The notes beneath the pieces were generated by a model. The model saw only the letters and a program-made list of their open reading frames with translations. It did not search any database and was not told where the DNA came from. From Variovorax sp. KK3 (GTDB lineage: Bacteria > Pseudomonadota > Gammaproteobacteria > Burkholderiales > Burkholderiaceae_C): a DNA stretch of 64,000 bases. Positions within the stretch are counted from its first letter, which is position 1. Each line of letters begins with the position of its first letter. Where the stretch lies: positions 1 to 64,000 of the forward strand of contig NZ_LYVO01000023.1 in assembly GCF_001984055.1 (NCBI RefSeq), in the 5' to 3' direction. Below, one piece after another: positions 18,035-29,902 of this stretch. A program made the translations under genes and the position numbers.

Positions 18035-19294
18035 TCAGGACTCGATCGGCAACCCCAAACTCAACGGCACATTGAGATAACCGCGAAAGCGCACACGCCC
18101 GCCGCGCTTCACCGGCCCGAAGATGCGGTAGTCCGGAAAGCGCGCGAGAAACGCGCCGATGGCGACCTTGCCCTCGAGCCGCGCGAGGTTCATGCCCACG
18201 CACTGGTGCGCGCCGGAGCCGAAAGCCAGGTGGCGGTTGGGCGAGCGCGTGATGTCCAGGCGGTCGGGGTCGGCGAACACCGCCGGGTCGCGGTTGGCAG
18301 CGCCGATGCACAGCGTGATGCGCGTGCCGGATGGCACGTCGACGTCGCCGATGCGGCTGTCCTGCACGCTCATGCGATTGCCCAACTGGTTGGAGCTTTC
18401 GAAGCGCAGGAATTCCTCCACCGCGAAGCGGACGAGCGAAGGGTCGTCGAGCAGAAGGCGCTTCTGATCGGGCCAGTCGAGCAGCGCGACCAGGCCGTTG
18501 CCGATCAGGTTGGTGGTGGTCTCGTGGCCCGCGTTCAGGATGAAGATGCAGTTCTGGTACAGCTCGTTTTCGGTGAGCCGTGCCCCGCCGTCTTCTTCGC
18601 CGTGGATCAGCCGGGTGAGCACGTCGTGCGCCGGATCGCCCGGGTTCTGCCGGCGCGCTTCCACCAACGTGCGCAGGTAGTCGACCATCTCGGTGACAGA
18701 CTGGTTGCCCGCATCGAGCTGCGCCTGGCTGGGCTGCGGCTCCAGCGCGCCGAGGATGGCGAGCGACCAGCGGCGCAGCGGCTCGCGCTCGCCGTGCGGC
18801 ACGCCGAGCAGGTTGCCGATGATCTCCACCGGAATCGCGGCCGCGAAGTCTTCGATCAGGTCGACCGTGCCGCCGGCGTGCTGGCGCTCTTCCATGCGAT
18901 CGAGCAGGCCGTCGACCAGGTGCCGCAGGCCGTCTTCCAGCGACTCGATGGCGTGCGGCGTGAGCGCGCCGTTGATCAGGCTGCGCACGCGCGTGTGCAG
19001 CGGTGGGTCGTTGAAGACCAGGCTGGTCGTGTGGTGCTGGTAGAGCGGGCTGCCCACGCCGTACTTGGGGGCGAACTCGGCGTGCTTGTCGGAGCTGAAG
19101 GCGTGGGTGTTCTTGTAGACCGCCACGCAGTCGACATGGCGTGTGAGCAGCAGCGAGCCGTCGGGCATGTGCCGCACGGGCGAGGTCTCGCGCAAGGCGG
19201 CGTAGAACGGGTACGGGTCTTCGTAGAAGGCCGCGCCCGGATCGCGCAAGTCGAAGCCGGCGAGGTCGATGGGTGACGCGCCGGCTCGACTCAT
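18035..19294 (-). CDS. Cytochrome P450
   Basis: A 419-residue soluble class I bacterial P450. It has the I-helix oxygen-activation motif NAGHETTTN, the K-helix EEFLR (ExxR), and the heme-binding loop FGSGAHQCVGMNLAR with ligand Cys365. There is no membrane anchor, and no fused reductase; no ferredoxin or ferredoxin reductase gene is in the window, so electron partners must come from elsewhere. The start codon lies 7 nt after the htpG stop with no clear ribosome-binding site, suggesting re-initiation from htpG translation. Substrate unknown. Confidence 0.93.
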   Translation of the reverse strand: MSRAGASPIDLAGFDLRDPGAAFYEDPYPFYAALRETSPVRHMPDGSLLLTRHVDCVAVYKNTHAFSSDKHAEFAPKYGVGSPLYQHHTTSLVFNDPPLHTRVRSLINGALTPHAIESLEDGLRHLVDGLLDRMEERQHAGGTVDLIEDFAAAIPVEIIGNLLGVPHGEREPLRRWSLAILGALEPQPSQAQLDAGNQSVTEMVDYLRTLVEARRQNPGDPAHDVLTRLIHGEEDGGARLTENELYQNCIFILNAGHETTTNLIGNGLVALLDWPDQKRLLLDDPSLVRFAVEEFLRFESSNQLGNRMSVQDSRIGDVDVPSGTRITLCIGAANRDPAVFADPDRLDITRSPNRHLAFGSGAHQCVGMNLARLEGKVAIGAFLARFPDYRIFGPVKRGGRVRFRGYLNVPLSLGLPIES

Positions 19295-19301
19295 GTCGGT
19301 G

Positions 19302-21365
<2,064 letters not shown>

Positions 21366-21584
21366 GACTCGGGGAACGAAAACGAGGGGAAAAAAAACGC
21401 CACGCAGGCGAACCGGCGACTGTACAAGAGCGCCAACTGGGGGCCAACGCGAAGTTGTCCAGCCCCTGCAAGCAACTTCACATCACGTGTGGCAACCGCG
21501 CGACGTTTCACCAAAACTTACATAGCCAGTTTTTAACGAAAGTATTCATCGAACTGCATCTGCGCACTTCGTCACAGCGACGCT

Positions 21585-21602
21585 TGTAGGCCGTCGCCTA
21601 CA
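21585..21602. promoter_or_regulatory. Palindrome upstream of the surface-structure operon
   Basis: TGTAGGC (21585-21591), CGTC, GCCTACA (21596-21602): a perfect 7-bp inverted repeat 42 bp before the first gene of the operon. The right arm contains TACATT (21599-21604), a possible -10, with no good -35 upstream. This fits a site where a regulator controls polymerase. It lies in the 279-bp divergent gap from htpG, most of which otherwise shows only AT-rich DNA near 21480-21550. Confidence 0.4.
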
Positions 21603-21644
21603 TTCCAGCTTCCTTCAACGCTATCTCGAACGAGAACTCCTGCA

Positions 21645-22286
21645 ATGAAAAAGCTGTTCCTCGCCACCGTCATCGCTGCCACCTTGCCGCTGGCCGCCCA
21701 AGCCGAATCGAACTTCGTCACCGGAACCGGCAGCCTGACGGCGACTGCGAAGCTGGACTTCATCATCACAGTGCCGAAGGTGCTGTTCCTTCAAGTGGGC
21801 GCGGGCACGAGCAACGCCAACAACACGACCGTCAACGACATCGCATTCGCCGTACCGGCCGGCAACGTCGGCAACGGCACGGCTGTGACAGGTACAGGCG
21901 GCGACCTGGCGGGCGGCGGCGTCACGGTGCGTGTGATGGGCAACAGCGGCACCGTCACGCTGAACAATGCCGTCACCGGGCCGCTGAGCAGCGGCGTCGT
22001 CGGCAACCCGACCGTGCCGTGGAGCGACATCACCGTGTCGGCCGGCATCCTGCCCGCCACCACGCCGGGCTTCAACAACACAGCCATCGCTCACCCGGCA
22101 TTCAACACGGCTGCCGGCGGCGGCACCTCCGCCACCGGCACGACGCTGCCGGCGACAGGCGGCCTGGTTCGCCGCGAAGGCAGCTGGTCGTTCGCGTATG
22201 CCAACACCGCCGCGCTGCCCGCCGGCACCTACGGCAACACGGTGGCCAACAACGGCACCGTGACCTACACCGCCACCGCGCCCTGA
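21645..22286 (+). CDS. Secreted subunit-like protein, first gene of chaperone/usher-like operon
   Basis: A 213-residue protein with a signal peptide (MKKLFLATVIAATLPLAAQA). The mature chain is rich in Gly, Thr, Asn and Val, has no Cys, and looks all-beta. The segment ATAKLDFIITVPKVLFLQVG near the mature N-terminus recurs in weaker form in the genes at 22362 and 26707, suggesting a family of related subunits. The C-terminus GTVTYTATAP, with alternating hydrophobics, resembles the end of fimbrial and spore-coat-U-like subunits. With the chaperone and barrel genes downstream it is probably the major exported subunit. This is inference; no Pfam family is recognised with certainty. Confidence 0.6.
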   Translation: MKKLFLATVIAATLPLAAQAESNFVTGTGSLTATAKLDFIITVPKVLFLQVGAGTSNANNTTVNDIAFAVPAGNVGNGTAVTGTGGDLAGGGVTVRVMGNSGTVTLNNAVTGPLSSGVVGNPTVPWSDITVSAGILPATTPGFNNTAIAHPAFNTAAGGGTSATGTTLPATGGLVRREGSWSFAYANTAALPAGTYGNTVANNGTVTYTATAP

Positions 22287-22361
22287 CGCGTCCCCCGGAT
22301 TCACCCGCCGCCAGATCGGGCCGATTCCCACACCATGCCGGTCGGCGGGCACCGGCTGCAA

Positions 22362-23012
22362 ATGCACCCCAGACAGAGCCGCTTGAAAACGAAGACCTGC
22401 CTCGCGCTGACCCTGTGCGCTGCCGGACTGCCGGCAGCCCAGGCGTACACGGTCGGCATCACGCCCGGCCAGCGCGCGCTGTTTCTGCAGGTCGGCACCG
22501 GCACGATGAGCGGGGGCTATTTCAGCGCCGGCGGCACGCCGGGCAACAACAGCACGGTCAACACCGCCTCGGTGACGGTGCCCAGCGCCCAGCTGGGCTC
22601 GGGCACCGCGCAGGCGATGACGACCAACAGCACCGTCACCAGCAGCCCCTTCGAAGGCTATGGCTTCTGCAATTCGCCGGCCACCACCGGGCAGATCTAC
22701 GTGGGCGGCTTCTATCGCGTGCCCGGCTCGACGGGTGCGGCGGCAACGTTGAGCGTGACAACGCCGGCCAACCTGGTCAACGCCAACGGCGACACGGTCG
22801 CGTTCAGCACGATCGCCTGGACCTCGTCGGGCAACGGGGATTCGTCGCCGACCATTCCCAGCGGGAGCTTCACCGGCGGCTCGCAGGGGCTGCTGTCGGT
22901 CACGCGCAATACCTGGTTCGAGAGCTGCCTGGCTTTCCGCTACCTCAACACCCAGATCGTTCCAGCCGGCACCTTCACCGGGCGAGCGACGTTCACGTTG
23001 ACGGCGCCATGA
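22362..23012 (+). CDS. Second secreted subunit-like protein of the operon
   Basis: About 216 residues with a signal peptide ending GLPAAQA. The mature part begins YTVGITPGQRALFLQVGTGT and contains LFLQVG, as in the first subunit. It has two Cys (GYGFCNSP and ESCLAF) that could form a disulfide, and ends in GRATFTLTAP, closely matching the last residues of the first subunit. Start is uncertain: in-frame ATG codons at 22335 and 22362 and a TTG at 22383 are all possible, and none has a good ribosome-binding site. Its stop overlaps the next start by 4 bp. Possibly a minor or tip subunit. Confidence 0.6.
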   Translation: MHPRQSRLKTKTCLALTLCAAGLPAAQAYTVGITPGQRALFLQVGTGTMSGGYFSAGGTPGNNSTVNTASVTVPSAQLGSGTAQAMTTNSTVTSSPFEGYGFCNSPATTGQIYVGGFYRVPGSTGAAATLSVTTPANLVNANGDTVAFSTIAWTSSGNGDSSPTIPSGSFTGGSQGLLSVTRNTWFESCLAFRYLNTQIVPAGTFTGRATFTLTAP

Positions 23013-23479
23013 AGGGTCTAGTCGTCAAGTTGGCGGGGGTGGCTCTTCTGGCCGTAGCTGCCGCTTCCCCGTCCGGCGCCGCGACATACCGCGTCGACGA
23101 CACCGGCACCTACCTGAGCCAGCCCGCCACGCCGATGCGCTGGCGGCAACTGGCACCCGGCCGCGCTGGCGACAACACGGTGGAAGGCCGCGTCACCGTC
23201 GCGCTGCGGCTCAATCTCTCACCCTGGCTCAACCGTCCGGCGCGCGTCTACATGGGCCTGGCGCCGACCGAGGGCGAACAGATGATCGCCAGCTGGCGCA
23301 CCCAGGGCCGGCTGCTGCCGGGCTCGGTGCGCGGCGGCAGCCGCACGCTGGTCTACGAGGGCGTGGTGCGCGATGCCTTCCTGCAGGAAAGCATCGTGCT
23401 CGACCTCATGGCCGACGGCCGCGCCATCGACCGCCCGCAGTCCCTGCAGTTCTTCTTCGAGATCGAGGTCAACCCTTGA
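23009..23479 (+). CDS. Small periplasmic protein of the chaperone/usher-like operon
   Basis: A 156-residue protein with a signal peptide (cleavage near ASPSGAATYRVDD). The sequence is beta-rich, with WRQLAPGRAGDNTVEGRVTV, LSPWLNRPARVYMGLAP and a C-terminal LQFFFEIEVNP strand. It has no Cys. ATGA overlap upstream and TGATG overlap downstream show tight translational coupling with the second subunit and the chaperone. It may be a structural subunit, a pilus-terminating subunit or an accessory factor; no named family was recognised. Confidence 0.6.
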   Translation: MKGLVVKLAGVALLAVAAASPSGAATYRVDDTGTYLSQPATPMRWRQLAPGRAGDNTVEGRVTVALRLNLSPWLNRPARVYMGLAPTEGEQMIASWRTQGRLLPGSVRGGSRTLVYEGVVRDAFLQESIVLDLMADGRAIDRPQSLQFFFEIEVNP

Positions 23480-24284
23480 TGCGCTCCTTCTCCGCCCTGC
23501 TTCGGCTCGCAGCCGCCCTCGCCCTGTGCTCCTGGGCCTGCCTGCCGGCCCATGCCCAGTTCTCGCTGGCCGTGTCGCCGCCGCGCTTCGAGCTGTCGGC
23601 CGCGCCCGGCGACCGGGTGCGCGAGGTGCTCGAACTCACGCACAGCGATGCGCGCGCGGGCGGCTATCGCTTCAAAACGGCAGACTGGACCCTGCGGCCC
23701 GACGGCTCGGTCGACTTCAGCGACGAACTCCTGCCCGGCAGCTGCCGGCCCTGGGTCGCGATCGAGCGACGCGAGCTCAGCATCACGCCCGGCCGGCCCT
23801 ACCGCTTTCGCTTCGAGGTCACACCGCCGCCCGGCACGCCGCCGACCGAATGCCGCTTCGCGATCATGATCGAAGGGCAGCAGCCGGCCGCTGCCCCGGG
23901 CATGCCGATCGCACTGGGCGCGCGCATCGGCGTCATCGTCTACGTGTCCGTGGGCGACGTGGCACCATCGCTCGAACTGGCCGGCGCCACGGTGCGCACG
24001 GTCGACGGCAAGCCAACGCCTGTGCTGCAGATCCGGAACACCGGCACCGCGCACGGGCGGCTCGCGGGCTTCTTGAACGGCAAGGATGCCGCGGGCACGA
24101 CGCTCGAGATGCAGGCCTCCACCATGCCCATCATGCCGGGCGAGACGCGCGACATCGCGCTGGTGGCCACCCGACCGGGCGACACCGAGTCCGCGGTCGT
24201 GTTCCGCTATCCGCTCGACGTCAGCGGCAAGCTGGAATGGGGCCGCAGGGGGTCGATGCCCATCGAAAAGCGGTTCACGTCGCA

Positions 24285-24288
<4 letters not shown>
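23479..24288 (+). CDS. PapD-like periplasmic chaperone
   Basis: A 269-residue protein with a signal peptide (LPAHA|Q). Mature N-terminal FSLAVSPPRFELSAAPGDRVREV is the first beta-strand block typical of fimbrial chaperones. The middle PGSCRPWVAIERRELSITPG and RFRFEVTPPPGTPPTECRFAIMI resemble the chaperone edge-strand region (SxxPWI, then vR...P). The second immunoglobulin-like domain follows from about residue 160. It is expected to hold exported subunits by donor-strand complementation. ATG overlaps the upstream stop (TGATG) and its stop overlaps the next start (ATGA). Confidence 0.75.
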
Positions 24289-26438
<2,150 letters not shown>

Positions 26439-26518
26439 CCCGCGGCCCGACCCAGCGGAGCGTGGCGCAGTTCACGCACGCGCGCGCGGCATTCGGACGG
26501 CGGGGCCGAAATGGCTTT

Positions 26519-26539
26519 CTGTCCGACAGCGCCGGACAG
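26519..26539. other. Stem-loop in the gap between barrel gene and last small subunit gene
   Basis: CTGTCCG (26519-26525) pairs with CGGACAG (26533-26539) across a 7-nt loop inside the 268-nt gap 26439-26706. No U-tract follows, so it is not a typical intrinsic terminator. It could be an mRNA processing or stability element separating the last gene. Nothing else was seen in this gap. Confidence 0.4.
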
Positions 26540-26706
26540 TCCCACGCTATTTACTTCCGGGCAGTCGGCAACCGCGGTCCACGACGCACTTCAACTTTTT
26601 ACCGGGGCTGCCGATATGCGAAGGACGGGCGCCGATTCGCACGCGCCTTCTTCATTTTTCGGAATGCCGCCCGATGTCCGCCACCGTGTTCTCCAGAGGG
26701 GTCTGC

Positions 26707-27000
26707 ATGAGGAGTGCCCTCTCGGCCCTGCTGCTGTTGCCGCTGCCGCCGGCCTGCCTGGCGGAAACCCGGCTGGGCACGAACAACGCGACGGCACGGC
26801 TCAACTTCACAGTGATCGTGCCGCCGGTGTTCCGCGTGCTGCAAGTCACGCCGTCGGCGGGCGGCTACGAATACCGCGTGTGGACCAACCAGCGCTCGGT
26901 GGTGCTCAACGGCCGCGAGTTCCGCTTCGACCGTGTCGGCGAGGCCACGCTGCAGGTGCCCGCGGCACCCTCGGCGCTGTACGTGGTGCACGGGCTCTGA
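26707..27000 (+). CDS. Small secreted protein related to the first subunit
   Basis: A 97-residue protein with a signal peptide (LPPACLA|E). The mature start NATARLNFTVIVPPVFRVLQV closely matches ATAKLDFIITVPKVLFLQV of the gene at 21645, so it is a short paralogue of that subunit. AGAGGGG lies about 7 nt before the ATG at 26707; an in-frame ATG at 26674 is possible but would spoil the signal-peptide layout. It converges on the next gene with 7 nt between the stop codons. Probably a minor component of the same surface structure. Confidence 0.6.
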   Translation: MRSALSALLLLPLPPACLAETRLGTNNATARLNFTVIVPPVFRVLQVTPSAGGYEYRVWTNQRSVVLNGREFRFDRVGEATLQVPAAPSALYVVHGL

Positions 27001-27007
27001 CCCGGCC

Positions 27008-27337
27008 TCAGTGCGTGCTGCCCGTGAGCGGCATCGGCGATGTGCTCTGGCCCGGCAATTCGGTGCCCGATGGGTGCGACGCCGAGACCGCGCCGGCGTA
27101 GACATCAGCGTTGGACATCGTCGATGTCATCGCGGGCGCGGAGGTCGATTGCCCGGACAGTTCGGTGTTGGAAGGCCGCGCCGCGGCCATCGCGCCGGCC
27201 TGCACTTCGGCGCTGTCCGGCGAACTCATCATCAGCGGGTGGTAGTCGGAGCCGTCGGTCTTCTCCTGCGCCTGCGCGCCGAAAGAAGCCAGTGCCGCGA
27301 CGGCGAGGGCGGCCAGGACTCGGATGGATGCTTGCAT
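27008..27337 (-). CDS. Small secreted protein with two tandem repeats
   Basis: A 109-residue protein with a signal peptide (MQASIRVLAALAVAALASFG, cleavage after AQA). The mature chain holds two copies of a roughly 30-residue unit, EVQAGAMAAARPSNTELSGQ and DVYAGAVSASHPSGTELPGQ, each followed by STS. No Cys. The gene at 28663 encodes a related protein with the same leader style. It shows a general likeness to DUF4148-type small exported proteins of Burkholderiales, but this is not certain. AGGAGA precedes the ATG. Confidence 0.6.
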   Translation of the reverse strand: MQASIRVLAALAVAALASFGAQAQEKTDGSDYHPLMMSSPDSAEVQAGAMAAARPSNTELSGQSTSAPAMTSTMSNADVYAGAVSASHPSGTELPGQSTSPMPLTGSTH

Positions 27338-27455
27338 GCCTGTCTCCTGAAAGGAAGTCGGGCACAGCCCCGGCGCGACATGCGCCGCGGCGGCTGCCCG
27401 TGCGTCCAATCTAGGAAGCGGCGCTTAGGCCAACCTGACCTGCGCTGCCCGCGTG

Positions 27456-28601
27456 TCAGTCCGCGTGCGCGAGCTCGGCGGGCTTCGTCCACCAGGCGGC
27501 CGTGGCCGTGGTCGCTTGAAGGTCCAGCGGCTCGCCGATGCGCGGCGTGAGCAGCGGCACCTCGCGCGCGGAGGCGAGCGCAGCGATGCGGGTGAACGGG
27601 TCGTGCCAGTCGTGCAGCGCCAGGTCGAAGGTGCCGTTGTGCACCGGCATCAGGCGCTTGCCTCGCAGGTCCAGGTGGGCCTGCAGCGTCTCTTCGGGCT
27701 GCATGTGCACGCCGGACCACTGCCGGTCGTAGGCGCCGCATTCGATCATCGTCACGTCGAAGGGCCCGTGCTTCTCGCCGATGGCCTTGAAGCCGTCGAA
27801 GTACCCGGTGTCGCCGCTGAAGAAGACCTTGAAGTCGCCGGACTGGATGACCCACGAAGCCCACAGCGTGGCATTGCGGCCGAACAGGCTGCGGCCCGAG
27901 AAGTGCTGCGCCGGCGTCGCGACCAGGCGAATACCTTCCACCGTGGTCGACTGCCACCAGTCGAGCTGCCGCACCTTCGCCGGGTCGACGCCCCATTCGA
28001 TCAGCAGGTCGCCCACGCCCAGCGGCGCGACGAACCATTGCACCCTGTCGGCCAGTTGCAGCACCGCAGCCTTGTCGAGATGGTCGAAGTGGTCGTGCGA
28101 CAGCACCACCCCCTGGATCGACGGCAGATCGTCGATGGCGATGGGCGGCGCGTGGAAGCGTTTCGGTCCGGCCCACTGCACCGGCGAGGCCCGTTCGGAA
28201 AACACGGGGTCGGTCAGCCAGAAGGCGCCGTCGAGCTTGAGCAGAACGGTCGAGTGACCCAGGCGCACCAGGCTGCGGTCGGGCGCTGCCAGCAACTGCG
28301 CACGGCTCAGCTGCGCCACCGGCAGCGGTGCGGCGGGCACGGCCTCCGCGGGCTTGTCGAACATGAAGCGCCACAGCATGCGCGGCGTTTCGCGCCAGCC
28401 GATGGTCTTGGGCTCCACGGGGTTGTGGAAGGTGCCGTCGCGGTACTGCGGCGATTCGGCCTTGCGGGCGTCGATGGCGTTGCGGCCATCGTTCTTGGCG
28501 GCAGTGCTGCCGCAGGCGCTCAGTCCCAGCGTGGTCATGGTGGTGATCAGAAGTAAGAGGAGGAACACGGCCGCGCGGCGCGGCGGGTGCGAAAGGCGCA
28601 T
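27456..28601 (-). CDS. MBL-fold metallo-hydrolase, lipoprotein (RomA/NAPE-PLD-like)
   Basis: A 381-residue lipoprotein (lipobox LSAC, Cys about residue 30) with a metallo-beta-lactamase fold. The binuclear metal motif HDHFDHLD is present, with LGHSTVLLKLDGAFWLTDPVFSE before it and GDTGYFDGFKAIGEKHGP after it. The pattern VRLGHST...LLTDPV is that of the UlaG/NAPE-phospholipase-D-like branch, often annotated as outer-membrane RomA. Substrate may be a phosphodiester or lipid amide, but is unknown. Start is the Met just before RLSHPPRRAAVFLLLLL; the frame stays open upstream without homology. Confidence 0.85.
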   Translation of the reverse strand: MRLSHPPRRAAVFLLLLLITTMTTLGLSACGSTAAKNDGRNAIDARKAESPQYRDGTFHNPVEPKTIGWRETPRMLWRFMFDKPAEAVPAAPLPVAQLSRAQLLAAPDRSLVRLGHSTVLLKLDGAFWLTDPVFSERASPVQWAGPKRFHAPPIAIDDLPSIQGVVLSHDHFDHLDKAAVLQLADRVQWFVAPLGVGDLLIEWGVDPAKVRQLDWWQSTTVEGIRLVATPAQHFSGRSLFGRNATLWASWVIQSGDFKVFFSGDTGYFDGFKAIGEKHGPFDVTMIECGAYDRQWSGVHMQPEETLQAHLDLRGKRLMPVHNGTFDLALHDWHDPFTRIAALASAREVPLLTPRIGEPLDLQATTATAAWWTKPAELAHAD

Positions 28602-28662
28602 GGGATGCACGGGGCAGCTCCGCGTCCGGCCCGGGCAGCGCCCTGGCCGGACTGCGCGTCGA

Positions 28663-29049
28663 TCAGAAGCGGCTGCCGCCGGCGGCGGTCGATGTCGCCG
28701 TGGCGGGGCGCGCATCCATCGGATGCGTCATCGTGGAGATCACCTTGCTGTTCACGCGCGAGCTGGCGGACACGTTCTGGTCCGGCGCGGCGGCTGCGCG
28801 CATCGCGTCCTGCGCCACCGCGTTGCGGTCGGCCATGGCCTTGAAGGGCTCGGCGCCGCGCGAGCCGCGCACCACGTTCTGGTCGCGCGACGATGCGGTG
28901 CGCACGGCTTCGGCATCCACGTCGGCACGGCTCAGCGCCGATGCGTGCTGGTGCACGCCGTCGTAGCTTTCGGCGTGAACGGCCACCGAGGCCAGGCCCG
29001 CGAGGGCGCTCAGGGCGGTGACGGCGAGGAACTTCAGGGAGGCTTGCAT
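28663..29049 (-). CDS. Small secreted protein with two tandem repeats, paralogue of the 27008 gene
   Basis: A 128-residue protein with a signal peptide (MQASLKFLAVTALSALAGLA, cleavage near VHA). The mature chain contains DVDAEAVRTASSRDQNVVRG and [20 protein letters not shown], two copies of a roughly 31-residue unit. Start MQASLK resembles MQASIR of the neighbouring paralogue, and both flank the metallo-hydrolase gene. SRADVDAEAVRTA resembles DUF4148 helices. Function unknown. Confidence 0.6.
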   Translation of the reverse strand: MQASLKFLAVTALSALAGLASVAVHAESYDGVHQHASALSRADVDAEAVRTASSRDQNVVRGSRGAEPFKAMADRNAVAQDAMRAAAAPDQNVSASSRVNSKVISTMTHPMDARPATATSTAAGGSRF

Positions 29050-29197
29050 GGCGATGGGCTCCGGATGAGAGGCAGGTCTCTCGCCGGATGCAACATGCGC
29101 CTCGGCTGACCTGGTTGCACTCTAGGCAGCCAGATTGAGCCGATCGTTAGAGGAAACTTAGCCGAGTCTTAGCCCCTTCGCTGGGAGCCTCCCAGCC

Positions 29198-29446
29198 TCA
29201 GGCTCGGGCGACTGACAGCAGGCCGTCGATCGCGTGGACCACGCCGTCGCGTGCCTCGGGGGTAGGGGCACCCTCGACCAGCAGCGTGCGAATCAGGCCC
29301 AGCGTGTTGAGCAGTTCCGCCTCCATGTCGGTGAGCAGCGGGATCACCTCGTACTTGGGATAGTTGCCCTTGGCGCCCATCGGGCGGCCCGGTCCCGACA
29401 GATCGACGTTGTAGCCTTCGCAGATCGCTTCGATTTGGGTCTTCAT
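29198..29446 (-). CDS. Small conserved-looking protein of unknown function
   Basis: An 82-residue protein (MKTQIEAICEGYNVDLSGPG...). No signal peptide or membrane segment. Sequence shows an N-terminal Gly/Pro-rich part (GPGRPMGAKGNYP) and a C-terminal pair of amphipathic helices (LLTDMEAELLNTLGLIRTLL). It lies 47 nt downstream of the gene at 29494 on the same strand, so the two probably form an operon. No family recognised. Confidence 0.5.
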   Translation of the reverse strand: MKTQIEAICEGYNVDLSGPGRPMGAKGNYPKYEVIPLLTDMEAELLNTLGLIRTLLVEGAPTPEARDGVVHAIDGLLSVARA

Positions 29447-29493
29447 GATTCCGACTTTGCTAACTGGACGAGAAGCAAGCTGGAGGGAAGCCC

Positions 29494-29817
29494 TCAGCTG
29501 AGCTGCATCAATTCCGAGATGCGGCGACCGACGGCCTGGAAGCGCGAAGGACGCTCCATGGCGCGACGCTCGGCCAGCATTTCCAGCGCGATCGCGACCG
29601 AGTCGGCGCCCTTGTCGCCTTGGGCGGAGCGGCGGCGCCACTTTTCGGCCAGCTCGGCGAGTTGGTCGCTGCTCAGGCGCTGCGGCGGCGCGTCGAAGTT
29701 GGACGAAGCCGGAGCCGACGCCTTGCCGGCAGGCGGCAGGGTGGCGCGCAGCAGTCGGAGAAGGCCCTTGGAGGACCACTGGGTTTGGGTGTCGGCTTGA
29801 ACTTGCATGTAATACAT
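29494..29817 (-). CDS. Hypothetical protein
   Basis: A 107-residue protein, or 104 if the second Met (29808) is used. The C-terminal half LSSDQLAELAEKWRRRSAQG and IALEMLAERRAMERPSRFQA is strongly helical and charged; the middle is Ala/Pro-rich. No signal peptide. The upstream DNA is unusually AT-rich and contains ATGTA-type palindromes overlapping the start codon, which suggests specific regulation. No family recognised. Confidence 0.5.
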   Translation of the reverse strand: MYYMQVQADTQTQWSSKGLLRLLRATLPPAGKASAPASSNFDAPPQRLSSDQLAELAEKWRRRSAQGDKGADSVAIALEMLAERRAMERPSRFQAVGRRISELMQLS

Positions 29818-29834
29818 TGTGCCTATGTAAACAT
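29807..29834. promoter_or_regulatory. ATGTA palindromes over the start of the 29494 gene
   Basis: ATGTAATACAT (29807-29817, perfect palindrome around a central A) overlaps both possible start codons, and ATGTAAACAT lies at 29825-29834. Further AT-rich DNA continues to about 29910, including TACATAAAGTATTAC at 29892-29906. The spacing suggests cooperative binding by one dimeric regulator. The regulator is unknown. Confidence 0.4.
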
Positions 29835-29902
29835 AAGGTTACAAGCCGCAACTAGAACTTTTTTACTTACATCGGCCGTTTGGTGAATTAGTACATAAAG
29901 TA

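Noticed and set aside
21366..21560. Possible sigma-32 promoter for htpG
   Set aside because: CTTGCAG and CCCCCAGTT are present on the minus strand, but 23 bp apart, too far for a sigma-32 promoter.
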